This document shows, one piece after another, positions 53,578 to 62,590 of a stretch of 64,000 nucleotides of DNA (positions within the stretch are counted from its first letter, which is position 1; each line of letters begins with the position of its first letter). The notes beneath the pieces are model-generated. The model was not told where the DNA came from. It saw only the letters and a program-made list of their open reading frames with translations, and did not search any database. The stretch comes from Albidovulum aestuarii (GTDB lineage: Bacteria; Pseudomonadota; Alphaproteobacteria; Rhodobacterales; Rhodobacteraceae): assembly GCF_029961185.1 (NCBI RefSeq), contig NZ_JASBQQ010000002.1, positions 496,001-560,000 of the forward strand, written 5' to 3'. Both the position numbers and the translations under genes were made by a program.

Positions 53578-53906
53578 CAGGGGGCTCCGGGAAGGATGAT
53601 CCGGGCGACCGTGGCGCGGGCAATTGCTGCGGTCAAGAGCCACGATTCGACCTGCAATCAGGCCCCTGGCTCCTGTGTCCGGCCCAGCACGTCCGGCGGC
53701 CTGAAATAAGAACAATATTCCACACTGCATGGCAGCAGGAATGACGCTATTCCCACAACAAACGAGATCAGGAACATCCCGACCAATCAAGTGTCATGTC
53801 AGATATGTTGTTCCCGTATCTTCGCCGAACACAGACAGATGTTCTCTTTGAATTGCTCAAACCTCCAGCTATCTGGGAACAAATTCCGATATCCGGAGAT
53901 GTAGAG
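53578..53906. other. divergent intergenic region between the DadA-like and YeeE/YedE genes
   Basis: About 330 bases holding both promoters. Repeated ATTCC/GGAAT half-sites are found at 53717-53721, 53738-53742 and 53749-53753, a pattern compatible with an operator, though I cannot name the regulator. No other gene is supported. The minus-strand frame across it is non-conserved extension of the DadA-like gene. Confidence 0.5.
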
Positions 53907-54974
53907 ATGTTCGAGACGCTTGGATTCGAGACACTGGGCCCGCGTGAGGTCTCTGTCTTCTTCGGCCTTGCCGTGGGTGCCCTCTTCGGCGCGCTGGCCG
54001 AGGCGACGCGGTTCTGTCTGCGCCGTGGCCTTGTGGGTGAGGCGACCGAGCGGCGCTCGGCCCTTGGCGTCTGGCTGATGGCGCTGGCCATCGCGGTGGC
54101 CGGTACACAAGGGGCTGTCCATGCCGGATGGATCGGCTTTGGCGAGCATCGTTTCATGGCAGGCGACCTGCCCGTCCTCGCCATCATCGCAGGCGGGCTC
54201 ATTTTCGGCGCGGGCATGGTCCTGACACGCGGCTGCGCCTCGCGGCTGACGGTGCTGGCGGGCACCGGCAATCTGCGCGCGCTGACGGTCCTCGCGGTCT
54301 TTGCCATCGCTGCCCATGCGACGCTGAAGGGCGTCCTCGCGCCGCTGCGCACGACGCTTGGCAGCTACACGGTCGCTTTTGGCGATACGGTATCGCTGGA
54401 CGCCCTGCCCGGTGGCGCGCTGCTCTGGGCGGCGCTCATCGCTGTGGCGGCGTTCATCTCCGCCCTGCGGTCGGGCAACCGGCCTACAATCCTTCTCGGC
54501 GCTGCCCTGATCGGCGCTTTGGTGCCCGCCACATGGATCGGCACAGGCTTCGTCCTTTATGACGAGTTTGACCCGATCGCCTTCGAAAGCCTCTCCTTCA
54601 CCTCGCCCGCCGCCGAAACGCTCTTCTGGACCGTGGCCTCCAGTTCGATCCCGGCAGGCTTCGGCACCGGACTGATCGGCGGCGTCATCGCCGGGGCTGC
54701 CGTACTGTCGTTTCTGGCGGGCCGCTTCCGTTGGCAGAGCTTCAGCTCACCCCGCGAAACGGGACGCTATCTGGCGGGCGCGGTCCTGATGGGTGTGGGT
54801 GGTGTGCTGGCCGGTGGCTGCACCGTTGGCGCGGGGCTTGCGGGTATCCCGACCCTGTCCGTCGCGGCGATCCTCGCCCTTCTGGCCATCGTCGCCGGGG
54901 CGCGGATCACCGACCGGGCGCTTAGTGCATCCCCTTCCGGATCCGCCGGGTCGCTAGCCACACCAGCAGAATAA
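53907..54974 (+). CDS. YeeE/YedE-family sulfur-compound transporter
   Basis: About 355 residues with ten or so hydrophobic helices. The family motifs of thiosulfate/sulfur transporters are visible: ATRFCLRRGL near the N-terminus, MVLTRGCASRLTVLAGTGNLR in the middle and the second-half VLAGGCTVGAGLAG. The cysteines of the RFC, RGCAS and GGCT motifs are those used for thiosulfate in the structurally known YeeE. Start ATG 53907 follows GGAG by seven bases; an upstream ATG at 53796 is less likely. Its end overlaps the convergent DUF3422 gene by 53 bases. Confidence 0.86.
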   Translation: MFETLGFETLGPREVSVFFGLAVGALFGALAEATRFCLRRGLVGEATERRSALGVWLMALAIAVAGTQGAVHAGWIGFGEHRFMAGDLPVLAIIAGGLIFGAGMVLTRGCASRLTVLAGTGNLRALTVLAVFAIAAHATLKGVLAPLRTTLGSYTVAFGDTVSLDALPGGALLWAALIAVAAFISALRSGNRPTILLGAALIGALVPATWIGTGFVLYDEFDPIAFESLSFTSPAAETLFWTVASSSIPAGFGTGLIGGVIAGAAVLSFLAGRFRWQSFSSPRETGRYLAGAVLMGVGGVLAGGCTVGAGLAGIPTLSVAAILALLAIVAGARITDRALSASPSGSAGSLATPAE

Positions 54975-56199
54975 CTGCCGGCGTCAGAAGCGCCGTCATC
55001 AGCCCCTTGGATATCCCGAGGGGTTCCGTCACCGGATAGGCTGCATAGGCGGCGAGGTTGACCGCGTAATAGCTGATCGCCACGACCGAGAGCCCTTCGA
55101 CCGTATGCTGAAGCCGCAGCGCAAGATCGGCGCGGCGGTCCATGCTTTCCAAGAGCTTCTGGTTCTGGGCCGAGCGTTCGACATCGACGCGGGTCTGCAA
55201 CAGTTCCCCCGCCCGTTCAGCACGTTCGGCCATCTGCTCCAACCGCTTTTCGGCGGATTTCACCGTGCGCATCGCCGGATCGTAGCGGCGCATCATGAAC
55301 TCGGCGAAGGTCTGACGGCCGTTGAACCGGGTTTCGCGCAGCACAGCCACCCGCTGGTTCACCAGCGCCTCATAGGCCCCGGCGGCACCGAAACGGAAGG
55401 CGTGGCGCACGGCCTGCGCCTCCAGCGCCGCAGAGATTTCCAGCAATTCATGCAGAGTGTCCTCGGCATCCCGATCCTTGTCGGACATCGTCGCCACGAG
55501 GTCGGACAATTTCGGGTCCAGCGCATTCAGGTGCTTGTTCAGTTCCCGCGCCCGCTCAAGGCCCAGCATCGACATCGCGCGATAGGTCTCGATCTCGCAC
55601 AGCCGCTGCACGATGCGACCGATGCGGCGGGCGCCAGTTCCGGGGCGCGCGAAAATTGCAAAGCGCATCTGCCCTGCCGGATCGATCTGGAAATCGCCCG
55701 CGATGATCGCGGTTTCGTCCAGAACCCAGGAACAGGCCATGCTTTCCGGCACGAACCAGTCCTCAAGCCGCGATTTGACCGCGACGAGGTTTTCGGGCAG
55801 CGGCTCCACCCGGATCAGGATCGCGGCAATACGCTTGCCGGGCGCGTTGGCCATCCAGTCGGCGGGAAATACCTCGGCCTCGGCGGGGTTGAAGGCGCGC
55901 TCACCCACGCCCTTGCCGAAGGCGGAATAGGTCACGAACTCCGTATGGCTTTCCCATTTCAGATCATGCCGCCCGATCCGCGCGGCGTGATGGGTCGCGC
56001 CTTCGGGCGGATGCGCCGCCCCGTGGCGGTCGAGCAAAGCCAGAAGATGCGCGCGGTCCTCCGCCCGGTCGCGGTTATGGGCATCCACCGGCTGCTTCAC
56101 CGCGAAATAAACGGCATGACAGGGCAGGTCGAGCGACGGGAAGGGCCGCGCGTGCAATTCGTTCACAAGCGCATAGCGCTGGGGATGGTCGTCGATCAT
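54922..56199 (-). CDS. DUF3422-family membrane protein
   Basis: 425 residues matching the DUF3422 family: ALVNELHARPFPSLDLPCHAVYF at the N-terminus, GRHDLKWESHTEFVTYSAF and a middle segment AGDFQIDPAGQMRFAIFARP. Two C-terminal hydrophobic helices (SVVAISYYAVNLAAYAAYPV and MTALLTPAVILLVWLA) anchor it; a coiled-coil-like region (EKRLEQMAERAERAGELLQT) precedes them. Function unknown; a large soluble cytoplasmic part is predicted. The 53-base overlap with the YeeE/YedE gene is on opposite strands. Confidence 0.85.
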   Translation of the reverse strand: MIDDHPQRYALVNELHARPFPSLDLPCHAVYFAVKQPVDAHNRDRAEDRAHLLALLDRHGAAHPPEGATHHAARIGRHDLKWESHTEFVTYSAFGKGVGERAFNPAEAEVFPADWMANAPGKRIAAILIRVEPLPENLVAVKSRLEDWFVPESMACSWVLDETAIIAGDFQIDPAGQMRFAIFARPGTGARRIGRIVQRLCEIETYRAMSMLGLERARELNKHLNALDPKLSDLVATMSDKDRDAEDTLHELLEISAALEAQAVRHAFRFGAAGAYEALVNQRVAVLRETRFNGRQTFAEFMMRRYDPAMRTVKSAEKRLEQMAERAERAGELLQTRVDVERSAQNQKLLESMDRRADLALRLQHTVEGLSVVAISYYAVNLAAYAAYPVTEPLGISKGLMTALLTPAVILLVWLATRRIRKGMH

Positions 56200-56319
56200 G
56201 GTTCAGAACCGGCTGGATATTGGGCGACACTAGCTATTTTCACAGGATAAGCAGAGCCGTCGACGCGAAAGGCAAGGCACACCAGCGTATACTTGTTTTT
56301 CTGCAACGCCACCTCAGGC

Positions 56320-56347
56320 AAAACGCCCCGCTTGCAGGCGGGGCGCT
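56320..56347 (-). terminator. rho-independent terminator after pntB
   Basis: On the minus strand, CGCCCCGC-CTGCAA-GCGGGGCG is followed by TTTTG, directly past the pntB stop. Stem of eight pairs, GC-rich. Confidence 0.8.
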
Positions 56348-56374
56348 TCATTTCATCGCGTTTAGCGAACGAAG

Positions 56375-57808
56375 TCAGTCGATCATCGGCAGCAGGCTGT
56401 CCACCGATGCCTTTGCATCGCCGTAGAACATCCGCGTATTGTCCTTGTAGAAGAGCGGGTTCTCGATGCCGGAATAGCCGGTCCCCTGCCCGCGCTTCGA
56501 CACGAAGACCTGCTTTGCCTTCCAGACCTCCAGCACCGGCATCCCGGCGATGGGGCTGTTGGGGTCTTCCTGCGCCGCCGGATTGACGATGTCGTTGGAG
56601 CCGATGACGATCGCCACATCGGTCGAGGGGAAATCGTCATTGATCTCGTCCATCTCCAAGACGATGTCATAGGGCACCTTGGCCTCGGCCAGAAGCACGT
56701 TCATGTGGCCCGGCAGGCGGCCCGCAACTGGGTGGATGCCGAAGCGCACTTCCTTGCCCTTGGCGCGCAGCCTACGCGTCAGTTCCGCGACCGATTGCTG
56801 CGCCTGCGCCACCGCCATGCCGTAGCCGGGCACAATGATCACGCTGTCGGCGTCGTTCAGCGCCGCCGCCACGCCATCTGCGTCGATGGCAATCTGTTCG
56901 CCCGCGATCTCCATCGCCGGACCGGCCGTGTTGCCGAAACCGCCGAGGATGACGCTGATGAACGACCGGTTCATCGCCTTGCACATAATGTAGCTCAGGA
57001 TCGCACCCGAGGAGCCGACCAGCGCGCCGGTCACGATCAGAAGGTCATTGCCAAGCGAGAAGCCAATCGCCGCCGCGGCCCAGCCCGAATAGGAGTTCAG
57101 CATCGACACGACGACCGGCATGTCCGCGCCCCCGATCCCCATGATCAGATGATAGCCGATGAAGAGTGCTGCCAGCGTCATCAGGAAGAGCGGTAAGAAA
57201 CCGCCGGTATTGAAGTACCAGATGAGGCAGAGGACCGAGAGCGCCGCAGCAGCAGCGTTCAGCATATGCCCGCCCGGAAGTTTCTCGGCCTTGGACGTCA
57301 CCTTGCCCGCGAGCTTGCCGAAGGCGATGACCGAACCGGTGAAGGTCACGGCCCCAATGAAGATGCCGAGGAACAGCTCGACCCTGAGGATCGACTGTTC
57401 GACCGGCGTCTTGTGGGCGAGGACGGCGGCAAAACCTTCCAGCCCGTGGCGCGCCTCTTCGCTCATCGCCAGCACGTTGCCCAATTCGAAATGGGCGTTG
57501 AAGCCGACAAAGACCGCCGCCAGACCGACCAGCGAATGCATAGCGGCCACAAGCTGCGGCATCTCGGTCATCTGGACCTTGTTGGCGACATAGGTACCGA
57601 TGACGCCGCCACCAGCGATCAGGAGAAGCGACAGAAGCCAGAGGCCGGAGCCGGGCCCGATCAGCGTGGCGATGACCGCAAGCGCCATGCCGACGATACC
57701 GTACCAGACCGCGCGCTTGGCGCTTTCCTGCCCGGAAAGCCCGCCGAGCGAGAGGATGAAGAGAACCGCCGCAACGACATAGGCGGCCGTGGTGAAACCG
57801 AATTCCAT
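56375..57808 (-). CDS. pntB: NAD(P) transhydrogenase subunit beta
   Basis: About 477 residues: the membrane domain with several helices ([20 protein letters not shown] and more) followed by the NADP-binding domain III, which includes [33 protein letters not shown] and [10 protein letters not shown] at the end. ATG 57808 ([11 protein letters not shown]) preferred over an in-frame upstream start. It completes PntAB, which uses the proton gradient to make NADPH from NADH. pntA is 13 bases upstream on the same strand. Confidence 0.96.
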   Translation of the reverse strand: MEFGFTTAAYVVAAVLFILSLGGLSGQESAKRAVWYGIVGMALAVIATLIGPGSGLWLLSLLLIAGGGVIGTYVANKVQMTEMPQLVAAMHSLVGLAAVFVGFNAHFELGNVLAMSEEARHGLEGFAAVLAHKTPVEQSILRVELFLGIFIGAVTFTGSVIAFGKLAGKVTSKAEKLPGGHMLNAAAAALSVLCLIWYFNTGGFLPLFLMTLAALFIGYHLIMGIGGADMPVVVSMLNSYSGWAAAAIGFSLGNDLLIVTGALVGSSGAILSYIMCKAMNRSFISVILGGFGNTAGPAMEIAGEQIAIDADGVAAALNDADSVIIVPGYGMAVAQAQQSVAELTRRLRAKGKEVRFGIHPVAGRLPGHMNVLLAEAKVPYDIVLEMDEINDDFPSTDVAIVIGSNDIVNPAAQEDPNSPIAGMPVLEVWKAKQVFVSKRGQGTGYSGIENPLFYKDNTRMFYGDAKASVDSLLPMID

Positions 57809-57821
57809 CTGTGCGGCCCCC

Positions 57822-59396
57822 TTACGATTTCTGGAACATGGCGAGCATGCGCCGGGTGACAAGGAAGCCGCCGAAGATGTTGATTCCGGCCATGAAGATC
57901 GAAAGCGCCGCCAAAAGGATCACCAGGAACGACCCCGAGCCTATCTGCATCAAAGCACCCAGAATGATGATCGACGAAATCGCGTTGGTGACCGCCATCA
58001 GCGGTGTGTGCAACGAATGCGAGACATTCCAGATCACCTGGAAGCCGACAAAGACGCTGAGCACGAAAACGATGAAGTGCTGCATGAAGCTCGCCGGTGC
58101 CACGAGGCCGATGCCCAAGAGCAGCGCCGCGCCGACGGCAAGCAAGGTCACCTGGCTGCGGGTCTGCGCCTTGAAGGCCGCGACTTCCTGCGCCCGCTTC
58201 TCCTCAACCGTCAGTTCGCGCGCCTTTTCCTTCGGCTTCTGCGCCGCGATGGCCGCGATCTTCGGCGGCGGGGGCGGGAAGGTGATCTCGCCCGCGTGCG
58301 TGACCGTCGCGCCCCGGATCACGTCGTCTTCCATATTGTGGTTGACGACACCGTCCTTGCCCGGCGTCAGGTCGAACATCATGTGGCGGATATTGTTGGC
58401 GTAGAGCGTGGAGGACTGCGCGGCCATGCGGCTTGGGAAATCGGTATAGCCGACGATGGTCACGCCATTGTCGGTGACGATCTTTTCATCCGCTTTGGTC
58501 AGTTCGCAGTTTCCGCCGCGCTCGGCGGCCAGATCGACGATGACCGAGCCGGGCTTCATCGCCTCGACCATGTCCTTGGTCCAGAGGACCGGGGCATCGC
58601 GGCCGGGGATCAGCGCCGTGGTGATGACGATGTCCATCTCGGGCGCAAGCTCGCGGAACTTCTTCAGCTGCGCTTCGCGGAATTCGGGGCTCGAAGGCGC
58701 CGCATAGCCGCCGGTCGCCGCACCGTCCGTCTGCTGTTCAGTAAAGTCGAGATAGACGAACTCAGCGCCCATCGATTCGATCTGCTCGGCCACTTCGGGA
58801 CGCACGTCGAAAGCATAGGTGATCGCACCGAGCGAGGTGGACGTACCGATGGCCGCGAGACCGGCAACACCCGCACCGACGATCAGAACTTTCGCAGGGG
58901 GCACCTTGCCGGCCGCTGTCACCTGACCGGTGAAGAAGCGGCCAAAGTTGTTCCCGGCTTCGATGACGGCGCGATAGCCCGCGATATTGGCCATTGAGGA
59001 AAGCGCATCCATCTTCTGCGCACGGCTGATGCGCGGCACCATATCCATGGCAACAACGGTCGCGCCCTGCTTGTTGGCCAGTTCAAGAAGTTTGGTGTTC
59101 TGAGCGGGATAGAAGAAGGAAATCAGTGTCTGATCCTTCGACAGGCGCTTGGTCTCCGCCTCACTCGGCGGACGCACCTTGGCGACGATGTCGACCTCTT
59201 TGAAAAGCGCCGTCGCGGTTTTCACAACGGTAACGCCTGCAGCCTCATAGGCCTTGTCGGAAAACCCGGCGGCAGCGCCCGCACCCGCCTCGACGAAGCA
59301 TTCGTGGCCAAGTTTCTGCAGGTGCCCCGCAGAGTCCGGCGTCAGCGCAACGCGCGCCTCGCCCTCGAATATTTCCTTCGGTACCCCGATCTTCAC
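57822..59396 (-). CDS. pntA: NAD(P) transhydrogenase subunit alpha
   Basis: 524 residues, a single-chain alpha subunit: alanine-dehydrogenase-like NAD-binding domain ([56 protein letters not shown]), then the membrane part with three to four helices near the C-terminus. A hinge rich in proline and basic residues ([10 protein letters not shown]) joins the two. Forms the proton-translocating transhydrogenase with PntB. Confidence 0.96.
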   Translation of the reverse strand: MKIGVPKEIFEGEARVALTPDSAGHLQKLGHECFVEAGAGAAAGFSDKAYEAAGVTVVKTATALFKEVDIVAKVRPPSEAETKRLSKDQTLISFFYPAQNTKLLELANKQGATVVAMDMVPRISRAQKMDALSSMANIAGYRAVIEAGNNFGRFFTGQVTAAGKVPPAKVLIVGAGVAGLAAIGTSTSLGAITYAFDVRPEVAEQIESMGAEFVYLDFTEQQTDGAATGGYAAPSSPEFREAQLKKFRELAPEMDIVITTALIPGRDAPVLWTKDMVEAMKPGSVIVDLAAERGGNCELTKADEKIVTDNGVTIVGYTDFPSRMAAQSSTLYANNIRHMMFDLTPGKDGVVNHNMEDDVIRGATVTHAGEITFPPPPPKIAAIAAQKPKEKARELTVEEKRAQEVAAFKAQTRSQVTLLAVGAALLLGIGLVAPASFMQHFIVFVLSVFVGFQVIWNVSHSLHTPLMAVTNAISSIIILGALMQIGSGSFLVILLAALSIFMAGINIFGGFLVTRRMLAMFQKS

Positions 59397-59508
59397 TATT
59401 CTGTCCCTCTCAGCCCTGGCCTGCCCCTGCCGGACCCGGCCCGTTTCCTCGCTCGCGCAAGATTATTACCCTTTTATGCCGCGCTGCGGCAAGAAGGTTT
59501 TCCGCCGA

Positions 59509-59949
59509 TCACAACCAACGTCGCGTCTTCGCCCTGTAGGCGTCGAATTCTTCGCCAAAAAGCTCGCTCAGGCGGGCTTCCTCATCCAGTATGAAACGGC
59601 TCTGGATCACGTAAATGAAGACGGCGATCATCGGCAGCGCGATCAGTGCGTCCCATGCGACGTAAAGCCCGGTCAGCAGAATCACATCCGCCAGATAGAT
59701 CGGATTTCGGCTCAGCCGGAATACACCGCCAGTAACCATCGCGTCGGGATTCCGGCGCGGAATGACCGTGGTCCGCGCAGCCATCATCTGAAGGGCAGCG
59801 ACCACCATCAGAATGAGCCCCACGATGATCAGGATGGATCCCACCACATCATTGAAGTCCAGATGAACCGGAAATGCGCGTCCGAACAGCCCGCCGATTG
59901 CGGCAAAGCCGGCCAGCCAGACCGGCGGGAAGTCAACGTCCTTGGCCAT
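59509..59949 (-). CDS. membrane methyltransferase, isoprenylcysteine O-methyltransferase/PEMT type
   Basis: 146 residues with three or more hydrophobic segments. The family C-terminal motif is clear: VTGGVFRLSRNPIYLADVIL (RNPxY binds SAM) and FILDEEARLSELFGEEFDAYR with the E-E-x-x-L pattern. The group methylates lipids or carboxyl groups; substrate unknown. Lies between pntA and kynU on the minus strand. Confidence 0.82.
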   Translation of the reverse strand: MAKDVDFPPVWLAGFAAIGGLFGRAFPVHLDFNDVVGSILIIVGLILMVVAALQMMAARTTVIPRRNPDAMVTGGVFRLSRNPIYLADVILLTGLYVAWDALIALPMIAVFIYVIQSRFILDEEARLSELFGEEFDAYRAKTRRWL

Positions 59950-60149
59950 TGAGTGGCGTCCATATCCCCGAAAACAGGGGGACCCTATGATCGCGACGCG
60001 GCACAGGCAAGACCACAGGCTACAGTTTGGCGTTTCACCGGCCCGGTTTCCATAATCCGTGTCTGTCGATCAACAAATTACTGGTGAACCTTCCCGAGAT
60101 ATTTTAAACATAAAATAAATCGCGACTGCCGATCAGGACGGAGATCACG

Positions 60150-61346
60150 TTGGGAACCGATTTCACCGCCACAAGAGCGATGTTTTACCTGCCAGAAGGC
60201 GTGATCTATCTCGACGGCAACTCGCTCGGCCCGACACCTGCTGCCGTGGCTGAAAAAGTCCGCGCCTGCATCACGGATGAATGGGGCGAAATGCTCATCA
60301 CCGCATGGAACCGGGCGGGCTGGATGGACAAGCCGCGCGCACTCGGCGACCGTATCGGCCGGTTGATCGGGGCGGAACCCGGGACGGTCGTTCTTGGCGA
60401 TACGCTGTCGATCAAGGTCTATCAGGCGCTTGCCGCCGCACTGGACCTACGACCCGACCGCAAGGTTGTCCTCTCGGATACCGGCAATTTCCCTACCGAC
60501 CTTTACATGGCCGAGGGACTGATCCGAACCCTTGGCCGGAGCCACGAACTGAGAACCGTCGCGCCCGAGGAGGTGGAGGCCGCGATCACCCCGGATATCG
60601 CCGTCCTCATGCTGACCGAGGTAGACTACCGCACCGGTCGCAAGCACGACATGAAACGCCTGATCGAAAAGGCCCATGCCGCGGGAGCGCTCGTCGTCTG
60701 GGATCTGGCCCATTCCGCCGGTGCCATCGAGGTCGATCTCGCCGGGTCGGACGCGGACTTTGCGGTCGGCTGCACGTACAAGTATTTGAATTCCGGCCCC
60801 GGCGGCCCGGCCTTTATCTACGTCGCCCCCCGTATTGCCGAGCGGGTGAAACCAGCTCTGTCCGGCTGGCTCGGGCATGAAGCCCCATTCGCCTTCGACC
60901 TCGGCTATCGGCCCGGCGCAGGGATCGAACGCATGAGGGTTGGCACGCCCCCGATCCTGCAGATGGCGGCACTGGAAGCCTCGATGGATATCTGGGACCG
61001 GGTCGACATGGCCGATATCCGCGCGCGGTCGATCGAGCTTACCGAAGCGTTTGTAAAGGCCGTCGAGGCGACCTGCCCCACACTTACGCTCGCCTCGCCG
61101 CGCGACCCTGAAGCACGCGGCAGCCAGATCAGTTTCCGCCACCCTGAGGGCTATGCAATCATGCAGGCCCTGATCGCGCGCGGCGTGATCGGCGATTTCC
61201 GCGCGCCCGACATCCTGCGCTTCGGCTTCACGCCGCTTTACACGACGATGGAGGACGTGAGCCACGCCGCCACCATCTTGGGTGAAATTATGCGGGACAA
61301 TCTGTGGGACCGGGCAGAATTCAAGACGCGGGCCAAGGTCACATGA
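60150..61346 (+). CDS. kynU: kynureninase
   Basis: 398 residues, cleaving kynurenine to anthranilate and alanine. PLP lysine K211 is in VGCTYKYLNSGPGGPAFIY; IYLDGNSLGPTPAAV and VWDLAHSAGAIEVDL are family motifs. The TTG start has GGAG 8 bases upstream (ACGGAGATCACG); no ATG lies closer in frame. The preceding AT-rich region (60100-60120) probably includes the promoter. Tryptophan 2,3-dioxygenase follows with about 150 bases between. Confidence 0.92.
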   Translation: MGTDFTATRAMFYLPEGVIYLDGNSLGPTPAAVAEKVRACITDEWGEMLITAWNRAGWMDKPRALGDRIGRLIGAEPGTVVLGDTLSIKVYQALAAALDLRPDRKVVLSDTGNFPTDLYMAEGLIRTLGRSHELRTVAPEEVEAAITPDIAVLMLTEVDYRTGRKHDMKRLIEKAHAAGALVVWDLAHSAGAIEVDLAGSDADFAVGCTYKYLNSGPGGPAFIYVAPRIAERVKPALSGWLGHEAPFAFDLGYRPGAGIERMRVGTPPILQMAALEASMDIWDRVDMADIRARSIELTEAFVKAVEATCPTLTLASPRDPEARGSQISFRHPEGYAIMQALIARGVIGDFRAPDILRFGFTPLYTTMEDVSHAATILGEIMRDNLWDRAEFKTRAKVT

Positions 61347-61499
61347 ACCAGTCCCAGCGCCCCATACCTCCACTCGCCCTGCCCGGCGCCTGGGCCGGGT
61401 TCTGGCGCACTTTCGGCGTTCATTCCGTCACGACGTCGGAATTTCTGTAGGATCGATGCCCGACGGGGCCGTTTCCCACAGATTTTCCCGGAGACCGAC

Positions 61500-62336
61500 A
61501 TGACCCAATCCTACGATCCAGGCACCGAAGGCGCGAAGATGTCCTTCGACGATGCCATGTCCTACGGCGACTACCTGTCGCTCGACACGATCCTGACCGC
61601 GCAGCATCCAAAATCGGACGCCCATGATGAAATGCTTTTCATCATCCAGCACCAGACCTCCGAGCTTTGGATGCGGCTGATGCTGCACGAGATGGACGCC
61701 GCCCGCCGATCGATCGCGGCCGACGCGCTGCAACCTGCGTTCAAGATGCTCGCCCGGGTTGCCCGGATCATGGAACAGCTCAATTCCGCATGGGATGTGC
61801 TGCGCACAATGACACCGTCGGACTACACCCGGTTCCGCGCCGCCCTTGGCGCCTCGTCGGGTTTTCAGTCCTGGCAATACCGGATGATCGAGTTTGCCGC
61901 CGGAAACCGCAATCCGGCGATGCTGAAACCGCACGCCCACCGGCCCGACATCACCGCCCTGCTCTCTGCCGAACTGGCCCGTCCATCACTATATGACGAG
62001 GCATTGCGGGCGGCCCATCGCGCGGGCCTGCCCATTCCGGAACAGGTCCTGAGCCGCGATGTCGGTGCGCCCTGGACCCCGCATGAAGGCGTCGAAGCCG
62101 CCTGGCGCCGCGTCTATGCCGATCCCGAGACTTACTGGACGCTCTACGACCTCGCCGAAAAGCTGGTTGATTTCGAAGACTATTTCCGTCGCTGGCGATT
62201 CAATCATGTCACCACGGTCGAACGTGTGATCGGTCTGAAGCGCGGTACCGGTGGCACTGGCGGTGTGCCCTACCTTCGGCGCATGCTGGAGGTGGAGCTT
62301 TTCCCCGAACTCTGGCGGCTCCGGACGGGCCTTTAG
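61500..62336 (+). CDS. kynA: tryptophan 2,3-dioxygenase
   Basis: 278 residues, a heme enzyme opening the indole ring of tryptophan to N-formylkynurenine. Motifs include [57 protein letters not shown] and [20 protein letters not shown]. Co-directional with kynU. No kynB formamidase is present in the window, so the hydrolysis of N-formylkynurenine must be supplied elsewhere. Confidence 0.96.
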   Translation: MTQSYDPGTEGAKMSFDDAMSYGDYLSLDTILTAQHPKSDAHDEMLFIIQHQTSELWMRLMLHEMDAARRSIAADALQPAFKMLARVARIMEQLNSAWDVLRTMTPSDYTRFRAALGASSGFQSWQYRMIEFAAGNRNPAMLKPHAHRPDITALLSAELARPSLYDEALRAAHRAGLPIPEQVLSRDVGAPWTPHEGVEAAWRRVYADPETYWTLYDLAEKLVDFEDYFRRWRFNHVTTVERVIGLKRGTGGTGGVPYLRRMLEVELFPELWRLRTGL

Positions 62337-62344
62337 TCTATTGC

Positions 62345-62379
62345 TGACCCCGTCTTGCATGTGTGCCGAAGCGGGGTCA
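62345..62379 (+). terminator. hairpin after kynA
   Basis: TGACCCCG and CGGGGTCA, separated by 19 bases, form an eight-pair stem nine bases after the kynA stop. No strong T-run follows. Plausible 3' end of the kyn transcript. Confidence 0.45.
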
Positions 62380-62590
62380 GGCACCCTATGAGGCTGGGCA
62401 TTGCTTCTCCGCCGCGAACAAAGCGGCGGAAGGACCGCCCATAAAAGAATCTGCAGGACTATCTTCATGGTGCTGCCGCAGGCCTGTCTAATTTCCGCCT
62501 TCCGCAATTTTTAACCAGTCCGCGTAATGGTGTGACGACTCGGTCCGGAGCCCGTGGTTCCGGCATGTTAAATGGTGAAAGGTCTGCGAT

